DNA of 15,090 nucleotides from CAUZRD01 sp963582255 (GTDB taxonomy: Bacteria > Pseudomonadota > Alphaproteobacteria > Rhizobiales > TMED25): the NCBI GenBank assembly GCA_963582255.1, contig CAUZRD010000035.1, positions 1 through 15,090 of the forward strand. The letters are read 5' to 3'. Both the position numbers and the translations under genes were made by a program. Within the stretch, counting starts at the first letter, position 1. Each line of letters starts with the position of its first letter. This document shows positions 7,526 to 14,856 of the stretch, piece by piece. Below the pieces are notes generated by a model, which saw only the letters and a program-made list of their open reading frames with translations, was not told the DNA's origin and searched no databases.

Positions 7526-8470
7526 CTATCGACCCAACCGCCGGTCAATTGCGTCCCACACCAGCGCGGCGATATCCGCTCCGCCGAAATTCCTAACTTC
7601 TCGAATACCGGTTGGTGAGGTGACGTTGATTTCAGTTAAATAATCGCCAATGACATCGATACCAACAAAAACAAGACCACGGCTGGAAAGTTCCGGGCCG
7701 ATCGTCGCACAGATCAGATGCTCACGCTCCGTCATCTGCGTTGCTTCAGGCTTCCCTCCAGCATGCATGTTCGAACGGGCATCTCCCGGCGCGGGCACCC
7801 GGTTAATTGCCCCCACTGCCTCACCATCGACTAGAATGATTCGCTTATCACCCTGCCTCACTTCACTTCGATATTGCTGGATAATGAAGGGCTCGCGACT
7901 GATAGACTGAAACATCTCCAGTAAAGCAGAGAAATTCTCATCGCTACTGATGAGGCGAAAAACACCAGCACCACCATTACCATAGATAGGTTTAATTATT
8001 ACATCGCCATGCAGGTCGCGAAATTGCCGCAAGGCAATAGAATCACGGCTGATCATGGTGGCTGGCATGAACTGGGCAAACTTATTAACAAATAATTTTT
8101 CAGGCGCATTACGCACCTGCCCCGGATCATTGACGACCAAGGTTTTGGGATGAACCTCCTCCAACAGATGGGTCGCTGTGATATAGGCCATGTCAAACGG
8201 AGGATCCTGGCGCATCAAGATAACATCCAGATCTGAGAGGGTTTCTCTTCGTTCTTCTCCAACATGAAGAGCCTCTCGGGGGCCGCTTACCACGTCAATC
8301 CCATAGCCGCGTGCGGTCAGCCGACCTGAATCGTAAGAAAGATTCTGTGGGCGGAAATAAAACAGATCATGCTCCCGGTTTGCGGCTTCCATAAGAAGGG
8401 CAAAGGTTGAATCACCACCCAAGCGAAGGCTTTCCGGCGGATCCATCTGCACGCCAACTCTCAAGCTCAT
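7526..8470 (-). CDS. gshB: Glutathione synthase
   Basis: ATP-grasp ligase that adds glycine to gamma-glutamylcysteine, the second step of glutathione synthesis, in the cytoplasm. The 314-residue product matches the family length. N-terminal domain: MDPPESLRLGGDSTF (9-23) and MRQDPPFD (86-93). ATP-grasp core: NDP (114-116), the glycine-rich loop KPIYGNGGAGVFR (160-172), GDKRIILVDGEAVGA (207-221), RSNMHAGG (232-239) and the metal-binding TEINVTSPTG (279-288). The frame is open to a TTG at 8474-8476, but AGGAG sits nine bases before the ATG at 8468-8470 and only three before the TTG, so I take the ATG. rsmI is 76 bp upstream on the same strand, consistent with cotranscription. The yraN gene that usually stands between them is absent. 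Confidence 0.96.
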   Translation of the reverse strand: MSLRVGVQMDPPESLRLGGDSTFALLMEAANREHDLFYFRPQNLSYDSGRLTARGYGIDVVSGPREALHVGEERRETLSDLDVILMRQDPPFDMAYITATHLLEEVHPKTLVVNDPGQVRNAPEKLFVNKFAQFMPATMISRDSIALRQFRDLHGDVIIKPIYGNGGAGVFRLISSDENFSALLEMFQSISREPFIIQQYRSEVRQGDKRIILVDGEAVGAINRVPAPGDARSNMHAGGKPEATQMTEREHLICATIGPELSSRGLVFVGIDVIGDYLTEINVTSPTGIREVRNFGGADIAALVWDAIDRRLGR

Positions 8471-8482
8471 ATTCAATATCTC

Positions 8483-8546
8483 CTGCCGGTTTCTTCAAAT
8501 GCGCCCACAATGCGACGTGGCCAGCACCATGGCATCCATACGGCGA
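8483..8546 (-). pseudogene. Possible short relic of yraN between rsmI and gshB
   Basis: Reading on in the rsmI frame just past its TGA gives SPYGCHGAGHVALWAHLKK, with no start codon of its own in that frame. ALWAHLKK resembles the ALWLRLKG-like helix near the start of YraN endonuclease-fold proteins, where a Gly a dozen residues upstream is also usual. The rest of a YraN (about 120 residues) is missing, and the gshB ribosome binding site follows directly. The match is short and by eye, so chance is quite possible. Confidence 0.2.
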
Positions 8547-9521
8547 TCACATAGATTCTTCATCACCAAGCAATTTTTTTTGTACTCCGCTTATAGGCGC
8601 TTGAGTTTTAAGCGCCAGAGCACGATCATAAACATCGCGCCGCGACACAGAAAACCGAGCTGCGACGGCCGCTGCCGCATCACGTACCGTTTTGCTTTCT
8701 AGCTCTACGTATATAGCGGCATCCAGCTCCTCAGGGGAGGCTTTCAATGGTTCAGCTGCAGAAACTAGGATCACTATTTCACCCTTTACCGGAGCACCGG
8801 CATATCGAGCCGACAACTGATCAAGCATACCGCATACCACCTCCTCGTTTATTTTCGTCAGCTCTCTTGCTATCACCCCTTCGCGTGGACCAAGAATGTC
8901 AACAAGATCGACCAATGTCTTTTCCAGACGACGAGGTGATTCGTAAAGCATAAGCGTTGCCGGAACAGACTGGAATTCTTCGATGACTTTTCGCCGAGCT
9001 CCCATCTTTGTTGGCAAAAAGCCTATAAAACACAGACGATTACTGGCAATTCCTGCGATCGATGCGGCGGCCGTTAAGGCCGAAGGTCCAGGGATTGCAA
9101 AAATCCCATGGCCCGAGCCTCGTAAGAGGCGCACCAATTTAAAACCAGGATCAGAGATCAGGGGAGTACCAGCATCAGAAACCAGAGCAATAGCTTGGCC
9201 CGCTGCAATGCGCCGGCCAATGTCTTCGCGTACTCTATGACTCGCGTAATCGTCATAGACACTCATCGAGGTCTCAATCTGATAGCGATCCAGTAGCCGC
9301 CTGGTGATACGGGTATCTTCGCAATAAATTCTATCGGCCGATGCCAAAACGTGCAGCGCGCGCAGGGTAACATCTTCCAGATTGCCGATCGGAGTTGCCA
9401 CAACATGAAGACCTGGCGCCAGTGATTTTGCCGAGATTCTAATGCCCTCGATGAAAAAATAACGCTCGCCCAAGCGATTGGCCGGTTTGGCGGATGGAGT
9501 GGTTTGACTGTATTTGGTCAT
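8547..9521 (-). CDS. rsmI: 16S rRNA (cytidine(1402)-2'-O)-methyltransferase
   Basis: SAM-dependent enzyme of the tetrapyrrole-methylase fold that 2'-O-methylates C1402 in the decoding centre of 16S rRNA. Family motifs are complete: VATPIGNLEDVTLRAL (41-56), CEDTR (67-71), VSDAGTPLISDPGF (114-127), IPGPSAL (143-149), FIGFLPTK (165-172) and YESPRRL. The C-terminus ends with the small helical domain usual in this family (VRDAAAAVAARFSVSRRDVYDRAL). At 324 residues it is about 30 longer than E. coli RsmI because of an N-terminal tail ahead of LAPGLHVVATP. ATG at 9519-9521 has an AAGGCGG upstream and sits next to the divergent lipoprotein gene. gshB follows on the same strand, with yraN missing between them. 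Confidence 0.95.
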   Translation of the reverse strand: MTKYSQTTPSAKPANRLGERYFFIEGIRISAKSLAPGLHVVATPIGNLEDVTLRALHVLASADRIYCEDTRITRRLLDRYQIETSMSVYDDYASHRVREDIGRRIAAGQAIALVSDAGTPLISDPGFKLVRLLRGSGHGIFAIPGPSALTAAASIAGIASNRLCFIGFLPTKMGARRKVIEEFQSVPATLMLYESPRRLEKTLVDLVDILGPREGVIARELTKINEEVVCGMLDQLSARYAGAPVKGEIVILVSAAEPLKASPEELDAAIYVELESKTVRDAAAAVAARFSVSRRDVYDRALALKTQAPISGVQKKLLGDEESM

Positions 9522-9621
9522 AAAATTACCGCCTTTTGCTGGTTCGAATGGCGGCCTAGGTTTATCTGGTTGTAGAAAGATACTAAATTACTCGTCCACA
9601 TTGGCCAAAGATTGTAAAAAA

Positions 9622-10869
9622 TTGTTGCACACTCAAATATATAACTCGTATGGCAGGCGGAAAACATTCTCCCTTTTCCGGCTAATATCTGGATTCCAGA
9701 CTGGCGCGGTATTGGCACTTTGCATACTGCTAACCTCCTGCCAAGGCGGTGACGTAAGCGATGGCGGATCAGGTGTCGAAAACTTTTCTTTTGGTACACT
9801 ACAACCGCAAACGCTGGGACCTTATTTTGGCAACTCTACCGGCGAGAAAATAAAAATAGCCCTGCTTCTGCCATTTTCCAACACCGACCCGAAAGTTCGT
9901 GAGATAGCAAAATCGCTTAAAGATGCTGCTGAACTCGCACTTTTCGACGTCAACAACACTTCGATTGAGTTAATTCAGAAAGATACACGCGGCACCGCGG
10001 CCGGCGCTCGTTTTGCTGCCGAAACAGCAATCAACGAGGGTGCGGAGTTAATCCTTGGCCCTCTAATAGCGCAGTCGGTCTCATCTGCTGGTCAGGTAGC
10101 AAAACAAAGCGACGTCCCGGTGATTGCATTCTCATCAACAGAATCTGTCGCCAGGAACGGCATTTACTTGCTGAGCTTCCTACCTTCAATCGAAGTCCGG
10201 AGGATTATAGATTTTTCTATCAGCCGGGGCTTAAAACGTTTTGCCGCGCTGGTACCAGCACGCCCTTACGGCAATCTGATTGCAGGCGACATTACCCGCA
10301 TTACCGAAGAACGTGGCGGGATGCTGTTCACCGTTGAGCGCTTTAGCTCGAAGGCCGGATCCCTTGATAGATCAGTTACCAAAATCAACCAGCTGTCCGA
10401 GGAAATCGACGCGCTGATGATCGCAGATGGTTATCCAATTCTTCGCCTAGCAGCGCAAGATCTTGGCTATCCCGGCAATTTCCAGCTCATCGGTACCGGA
10501 CTATGGCATGATCCGAGGATCACGAGCGAACCGGGTCTGTATGGCGCCTGGTTCCCGGGCCCTGAACCTGGGACAAGGAGGGCGTTTGAAAGGCGCTTTT
10601 CATCCACATATGGCCGGACTCCGACAAGGCTCGCTAGCCTTGGCTATGACGCGGTCAGTCTTTCAGCAACCCTTGCGCGCGCGCCTGTTGGTTTGCGTTT
10701 TACCCCTGAACAATTGACCAATCCAAAGGGGTTTCACGGTGTAGATGGTCAGTACCGGTTTCATTCCGATGGCCGGATCGAGCGCGGGCTTGCAGTGCTA
10801 CAAGTCTCCGCTGGCGGGTTTCAGGTGATAGATCCGTCTCCGAAAAACTTTAGCGGCACCAATTTTTAA
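9622..10869 (+). CDS. Penicillin-binding protein activator, LppC/LpoA-like lipoprotein
   Basis: Outer-membrane or envelope lipoprotein with a periplasmic-binding fold. Its gammaproteobacterial relative LpoA activates penicillin-binding protein 1A, and the same role is inferred here. The signal segment RRKTFSLFRLISGF...ALCILLTSC ends in lipobox LTSC, with the lipidated Cys encoded at 9739-9741. A Peripla_BP_6 domain follows (KIKIALLLPFSNTD, then AAELALFDVN, GAELILGPL, PVIAFSST and SLGYDAVSLSATLA). The start is uncertain. The frame has no ATG ahead of the signal peptide and is open from 9514, inside the divergent rsmI start. I use TTG at 9622-9624; TTG at 9601 or 9625 are alternatives, and none has a Shine-Dalgarno. 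An out-of-frame ATG at 9650 would join this frame if the A-run at 9661-9664 were one base longer. Its TAA interlocks with that of hemW. Confidence 0.8.
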   Translation: MLHTQIYNSYGRRKTFSLFRLISGFQTGAVLALCILLTSCQGGDVSDGGSGVENFSFGTLQPQTLGPYFGNSTGEKIKIALLLPFSNTDPKVREIAKSLKDAAELALFDVNNTSIELIQKDTRGTAAGARFAAETAINEGAELILGPLIAQSVSSAGQVAKQSDVPVIAFSSTESVARNGIYLLSFLPSIEVRRIIDFSISRGLKRFAALVPARPYGNLIAGDITRITEERGGMLFTVERFSSKAGSLDRSVTKINQLSEEIDALMIADGYPILRLAAQDLGYPGNFQLIGTGLWHDPRITSEPGLYGAWFPGPEPGTRRAFERRFSSTYGRTPTRLASLGYDAVSLSATLARAPVGLRFTPEQLTNPKGFHGVDGQYRFHSDGRIERGLAVLQVSAGGFQVIDPSPKNFSGTNF

Positions 10870-12137
10870 ATTAGCCTATGACCATTAGATGCAAAGCCGT
10901 GCGATGACGGATTTTCTTCCGGCGTGGCACTAATATTAAGACAGGGGCCAATAAGTGCGGCAATAACACTATTCGCCACCAAACGCCCGGTCGATGTGAG
11001 AACAATGGCGCTATTGCCAGCACGCACCTCAACAAGCCCCTCTTTTTGCAACTCCCCAAGAGCCCCCTCATCAAGCACTGCACCGATTCGGCTAAACCTA
11101 TCCAGATTGAGCCCCAAGCTAGTCCGCATCGCCATCAACATCATCTCATGGGCAATATCTCGGGCACTTAGCATTGTATCTTCGGTCAGACCATGGCCCA
11201 CAGTCTCCGTGCGGGTCAACCAAGTCTCAGGATGGCGCTCTCCCGAAAGCGCATGGCGTCCTCCGGCACTATCCCATACTCTGGAATGGGCTCCCGGACC
11301 GATCCCGGCCCAACTACCGCTTTGCCAATAAAGCAAATTGTGCCGGCATTCCTCACCCGGCTGGGCATGGTTTGAAATTTCATATGCCGGCAGGCTAGCC
11401 GCATCGCATATTTCTTGTGTAGTCATATATAAATCAGCGGCTAGATCATCATCCGGAATAATAAGCTTTCCGAGGCGATGTAAATCAAAGTAGCGCGTAT
11501 CTGGCTCGATTGTGAGTTGGTAGAGTGAAAGATGGCAGGTCGAAAGAGCGATCGCCTCGCTCAGCTCTATGGCCCAATCCTCACAAGTCTGGCCAGGTCG
11601 AGCATAAATCAAATCGACCGACACTCGCTCAAAAGTCTCCTGTGCGATTGCAAGCGCGGCCCGAGCCTCTTTGGCATCATGCTGACGGCCCAGGCGTTTC
11701 AGCGCATCATCATTCAATGATTGAATACCCAGCGAGATGCGATTGATCCCCGCCTGCCTGAAGCCATCGAAACGAGACGTCTCAACACTTGTCGGGTTAG
11801 CTTCTAAGGTAATTTCACACCTTGGCACCCAGCCAAACAACTCTCCAATACGCTCTAGTAACGCGGCCACCGTGTCTGGCGACATCAAGGATGGGGTTCC
11901 GCCTCCAAAGAAAACGCTTTTTACCTTGGATGCGGGAGTGTGCGCCGCAAACCACTCAAGTTCACGCACCAAAGCCTTGCAGAATCGCTTTTCATCAATC
12001 GGCTGATGCCGCACATGGCTATTGAAATCACAATATGGGCACTTGGCAAGACAAAATGGCCAGTGAATATAGACCCCAAATCCGGGGTCATCTTCACCGA
12101 ATAGTATTTGGCTGGAGAAGGTATTTTTAGTCTCCAT
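10866..12137 (-). CDS. hemW: Heme chaperone HemW (radical SAM, HemN-like)
   Basis: Radical-SAM family protein that binds heme and passes it to membrane acceptors; often misnamed coproporphyrinogen dehydrogenase. The 423 residues contain the iron-sulfur motif C29-x3-C33-x2-C36 in FCLAKCPYCDF, the SAM-binding FFGGGTPSL (76-84), EANPTS (112-117), RISLGIQS (133-140) and GPGAHS (280-285). The HNLLYW block (266-271) is diagnostic for HemW against true HemN. The C-terminal HemN_C domain is followed by a tail of about 35 residues. ATG at 12135-12137 lies inside the end of rdgB (11-bp overlap), so translation is probably coupled. It is the last gene of the rph-rdgB-hemW operon. It converges on the lipoprotein gene with overlapping stop codons in TTTAAA. 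Confidence 0.95.
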   Translation of the reverse strand: METKNTFSSQILFGEDDPGFGVYIHWPFCLAKCPYCDFNSHVRHQPIDEKRFCKALVRELEWFAAHTPASKVKSVFFGGGTPSLMSPDTVAALLERIGELFGWVPRCEITLEANPTSVETSRFDGFRQAGINRISLGIQSLNDDALKRLGRQHDAKEARAALAIAQETFERVSVDLIYARPGQTCEDWAIELSEAIALSTCHLSLYQLTIEPDTRYFDLHRLGKLIIPDDDLAADLYMTTQEICDAASLPAYEISNHAQPGEECRHNLLYWQSGSWAGIGPGAHSRVWDSAGGRHALSGERHPETWLTRTETVGHGLTEDTMLSARDIAHEMMLMAMRTSLGLNLDRFSRIGAVLDEGALGELQKEGLVEVRAGNSAIVLTSTGRLVANSVIAALIGPCLNISATPEENPSSHGFASNGHRLI

Positions 12138-12771
12138 TAGCCAGGCAGGTGTTGGTCAGCGCGAAGAAAGCGCGCGAACGGTGCGACAGACCAGGATGTC
12201 CAGGTTTTGCGCCATGTTTTTCTTCAGACGTCATCTCCCCAAATGACTGACCGTGCCCCTCGGGAACAAACATTGAATCATACCCAAACCCGTTATTACC
12301 ACGCGGTGGCCAAATCATCGTTCCCTCAACCCGACCCTCTATGCATTCGCTATGACCATCCGGCCAGACCAAGGCAAGAACAGCTATAAAAGCTGCGTGG
12401 CGCTGGTTTGCCAACCTAGCTCCACGTTCTTGAAGAGAACGTTCTACCCGCTCCATAGCAAATTCAAAATCTTCGTTTTCTCCAGCCCAACGAGCCGAGT
12501 AGATACCCGGTTCGCCATCCAGAGCGGCAACAGCAATCCCAGAATCATCGGCCAAGGAAACTTTCCCAGTCGCATCAACTGCAGCGCGGGCCTTGATCAG
12601 CGCGTTTTCAACGAATGTCGAACCAGTCTCCTCGGGCGCAGTCAGTCCGAGATCACCTGCTGTTTCCAATGAGATATTGAACGGCGCAAATAATTTGGCA
12701 AACTCGTGCACCTTACCGCGATTGTGAGTCGCCAGCAAAAGAGTGTTGCCGGTGAATTTTCTGTATACCAT
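12127..12771 (-). CDS. rdgB: RdgB/HAM1 non-canonical purine NTP pyrophosphatase
   Basis: Hydrolyses dITP, ITP and XTP to monophosphates and pyrophosphate, keeping deaminated purines out of DNA and RNA; acts in the cytoplasm as a dimer. The 214-residue protein has all family motifs: ATHNRGK (14-20) for the triphosphate, ETGSTFVENALIKA (48-61), LADDSGI (73-79) with the metal-binding aspartates, GEPGIYSARWAG (86-97), GFGYDSMFVP (161-170) and LSHRSRAF (195-202) for base recognition. The GAKPGHPG insertion before SHR fits the alphaproteobacterial form. ATG at 12769-12771 has GGAGA seven to nine bases upstream. rph ends 32 bp before it and hemW overlaps its end by 11 bp. Confidence 0.97.
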   Translation of the reverse strand: MVYRKFTGNTLLLATHNRGKVHEFAKLFAPFNISLETAGDLGLTAPEETGSTFVENALIKARAAVDATGKVSLADDSGIAVAALDGEPGIYSARWAGENEDFEFAMERVERSLQERGARLANQRHAAFIAVLALVWPDGHSECIEGRVEGTMIWPPRGNNGFGYDSMFVPEGHGQSFGEMTSEEKHGAKPGHPGLSHRSRAFFALTNTCLANGD

Positions 12772-12803
12772 GGACCGATCTCCGCAGACAAATTAAACGC
12801 AGA

Positions 12804-13517
12804 TCAGGAAACCGCTATTTTCTGAAAATCCACCAAACGTGCTATCGAGCCGCGGGCTAGAGACATCAATGAAGAAAATTCATCATCAGCAAAGGGCTCG
12901 CCTTCAGCAGTCGCCTGGATTTCCACGATACCACCTGATCCAGTCATGATAAAATTGGCATCGGTGTCAGCGGTAGAATCTTCCGCGTAGTCGAGATCGG
13001 CGACTGGCATTCCGGAAACAATTCCGCAGGAAATCGCCGCTACATGATCCTTAAGCGGATTTTCCGGCATCATTTCACGCTTAAGCATCCAGCGCACACA
13101 ATCATAAAGCGCAACCCATCCACCCGTGATCGAGGCACATCTGGTGCCGCCATCGGCCTGGAGAACATCGCAGTCTACAGTAATTTGACGCTCACCAAGA
13201 CGTTTCATATCCACTACTGCACGGAGTGAACGTCCAATCAGACGCTGAATTTCGACCGTGCGCCCAGTTTGCTTGCCCGCGGAGGCCTCCCGGCGCATAC
13301 GATCACCGGTTGAGCGCGGCAACATACCATATTCCGCAGTTACCCAGCCTGATCCCCCTCCGCGCATCCACGGCGGGACACGCTCTTCTAAACTGGCGGT
13401 GCACAACACGTGAGTTTCACCGCATTTGATCAGACACGAGCCTTCGGCATGACGGGAAATTCCTCGTTCAATTGTCACCGCCCTTATCTCATCTGCTTCA
13501 CGCTGGGACGGACGCAT
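12804..13517 (-). CDS. rph: Ribonuclease PH
   Basis: Phosphate-dependent 3'-5' exoribonuclease that trims tRNA 3' ends, working as a hexamer. Full-length at 237 residues. Key blocks: RPSQREADEIR near the start, the phosphate-binding stretch GRTVEIQRLIGRSLRA (85-100), LQADGGTRCASITGG (119-133), and acidic catalytic residues in DLDYAEDSTADTDAN (174-188). Unlike the frameshifted rph of E. coli K-12, the gene is intact to IVEIQATAEGEPF and beyond. The frame begins with a TTG at 13521-13523, but GGAG directly abuts that codon; the ATG at 13515-13517 is six bases from GGAG and is the better start. It is first in the rph-rdgB-hemW operon and divergent from hrcA, the usual alphaproteobacterial arrangement. 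Confidence 0.96.
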   Translation of the reverse strand: MRPSQREADEIRAVTIERGISRHAEGSCLIKCGETHVLCTASLEERVPPWMRGGGSGWVTAEYGMLPRSTGDRMRREASAGKQTGRTVEIQRLIGRSLRAVVDMKRLGERQITVDCDVLQADGGTRCASITGGWVALYDCVRWMLKREMMPENPLKDHVAAISCGIVSGMPVADLDYAEDSTADTDANFIMTGSGGIVEIQATAEGEPFADDEFSSLMSLARGSIARLVDFQKIAVS

Positions 13518-13606
13518 AGACAACTCCGATTCTGATTGTTTTACAAATAAACTAATTGGCTATGTAACAAGGCACTGGACACGGGTAAAGCTTGTGTCAA
13601 ATTAGA

Positions 13607-13622
13607 ATTGGCGCGTGCCAAT
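13607..13622. repeat. Perfect palindrome ATTGGC-N4-GCCAAT
   Basis: Arms at 13607-13612 and 13617-13622 are exact reverse complements with spacer GCGT. It sits midway between rph and hrcA, so a bound dimer could affect either promoter. Confidence 0.45.
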
Positions 13623-13649
13623 CATAGATACTAGTTCCTGACCTTCATC

Positions 13650-13662
13650 TTGCATTGTGCAA
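13650..13662. repeat. Palindrome TTGCA-TTG-TGCAA before hrcA
   Basis: Arms of five bases (13650-13654, 13658-13662) around three bases, 33 bp ahead of the hrcA ATG. Short enough to arise by chance, but its placement near the likely start of the hrcA transcript makes it worth noting. Confidence 0.3.
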
Positions 13663-13695
13663 TGAAAATTCAGGCCCGTAGGTGAACATAAAACA

Positions 13696-14748
13696 ATGGA
13701 TCCATCCGGAATTATGTCGCTCGATGAGCGCTCCAAGCAGATCTTCCGCCAGATAGTGGAAACCTACCTGGAAACAGGAGAGCCGGTCGGATCACGCACC
13801 CTGTCACGGGGTGAACGTATTGATCTTTCTCCAGCATCGATTCGCAATGTGATGCAAGACCTTGAAGCTCTCGGACTGATCACTGCTCCACATATCAGCG
13901 CCGGCCGAGTGCCTACACAGTTTGGATTACGCCTGTTTGTCGATGCGCTGCTCGAGGTTGGCAATATCGACGAGGTCGATCGGGCGGCTATCGAACAGCA
14001 GGCTGCTACTAAGAATATCAAACTTGAGGATGCTCTGAGTCGCGCGGGCGAAATGTTATCGGGCCTTAGCCAATGCGCCGGGATAGTGCTCGCCACTAAA
14101 GTTGCGTCCAAAATCCGTCATATTGATTTTGTCATGCTCGACAATCTGCGAGCACTAGTCGTTCTCGTCGATACTGATGGGACAGTGGAAAATCGGTTAA
14201 TGGAACTCCCGGTGGGCATGACGCCATCTGCCCTAGCACAGGCAGCAAACTATATTAATCACCAGATGCGCGGGTTATCGCTTGTTGATGCGTCCGAACG
14301 AGCACAGTCGGAACTGGCATACAAACGCGCAGAAATAGACGAACTGGCCGCATCGGTGGTTGAGGCCGGACTTGCAGTCTGGAACGATGGGGACCAGAGC
14401 GGGGATAAATTACTAGTCGTGCGCGGCACGTCCCACCTTATTGCCGATGCTGCTGGCGCGGGAAACCTTGAGCGCTTGCGTCTATTATTCGATGACTTTG
14501 AACACAAGGAAAACCTCATGCAGCTGCTCGGCCTGACTGAAAAGGCCGACGGCGTGCGCATCTTTATCGGATCAGAGAACAACCTGTTTTCTCTGTCCAA
14601 CTCCTCACTGGTAGTTGCGCCGTATCATGACGCCAAGCAGAATGTGGTCGGAGTTCTGGGTGTCATTGGCCCGACACGCATCAATTATGCGCGAATCGTT
14701 CCGATGGTAGACTACACTGCCCAGATGATGCAGCGCATTCTTGGATAG
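13696..14748 (+). CDS. hrcA: Heat-inducible transcription repressor HrcA
   Basis: Dimeric repressor that binds CIRCE operators, classically ahead of groESL, and is kept active by GroEL. The 350-residue length matches the family. The N-terminal winged helix-turn-helix (about 8-80) contains QIVETYLETGEPVGSRTLS, LSPASIRNVMQDLEALGLI and SAGRVPTQFGLRLFVD, all family signatures. The GAF-like core and inserted dimerisation domain follow, including FVMLDNLRALVVLVDTDG and, near the end, GVLGVIGPTRINYARIVPMV. ATG at 13696-13698 has AGGTGA upstream; an internal ATG at codon 7 is less likely. grpE follows after 108 bp on the same strand, the usual hrcA-grpE pair. No CIRCE is seen at its own promoter, so it is probably not strongly self-repressed through that site. 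Confidence 0.97.
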   Translation: MDPSGIMSLDERSKQIFRQIVETYLETGEPVGSRTLSRGERIDLSPASIRNVMQDLEALGLITAPHISAGRVPTQFGLRLFVDALLEVGNIDEVDRAAIEQQAATKNIKLEDALSRAGEMLSGLSQCAGIVLATKVASKIRHIDFVMLDNLRALVVLVDTDGTVENRLMELPVGMTPSALAQAANYINHQMRGLSLVDASERAQSELAYKRAEIDELAASVVEAGLAVWNDGDQSGDKLLVVRGTSHLIADAAGAGNLERLRLLFDDFEHKENLMQLLGLTEKADGVRIFIGSENNLFSLSNSSLVVAPYHDAKQNVVGVLGVIGPTRINYARIVPMVDYTAQMMQRILG

Positions 14749-14856
14749 GTATTTTAGCCGGGGTTGTGATCGGAGCAGACAATCGCTACCTAACAGCGGA
14801 TTAATGCGACTAGCTGGAATAATTAAGTAACTCGTAGTTGAGGATTTACTAACTAA

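Larger units (their letters stand above)
13518..13695. promoter_or_regulatory. rph / hrcA divergent promoter region
   Basis: 178 bp with no coding potential. It contains two palindromes (13607-13622 and 13650-13662, separate entries). No CIRCE (TTAGCACTC-N9-GAGTGCTAA) is present, and no convincing RpoH-type promoter. On the minus strand a TTGACA (complement of 13595-13600) could be an rph -35, but no good -10 stands at 16-18 bases. hrcA has AGGTGA about nine bases before its ATG. Confidence 0.5.

Noticed and set aside
10924..11331. 135-codon open frame on the + strand inside hemW.
   Set aside because: Antisense to a strongly supported conserved gene; composition is that of a shadow frame.
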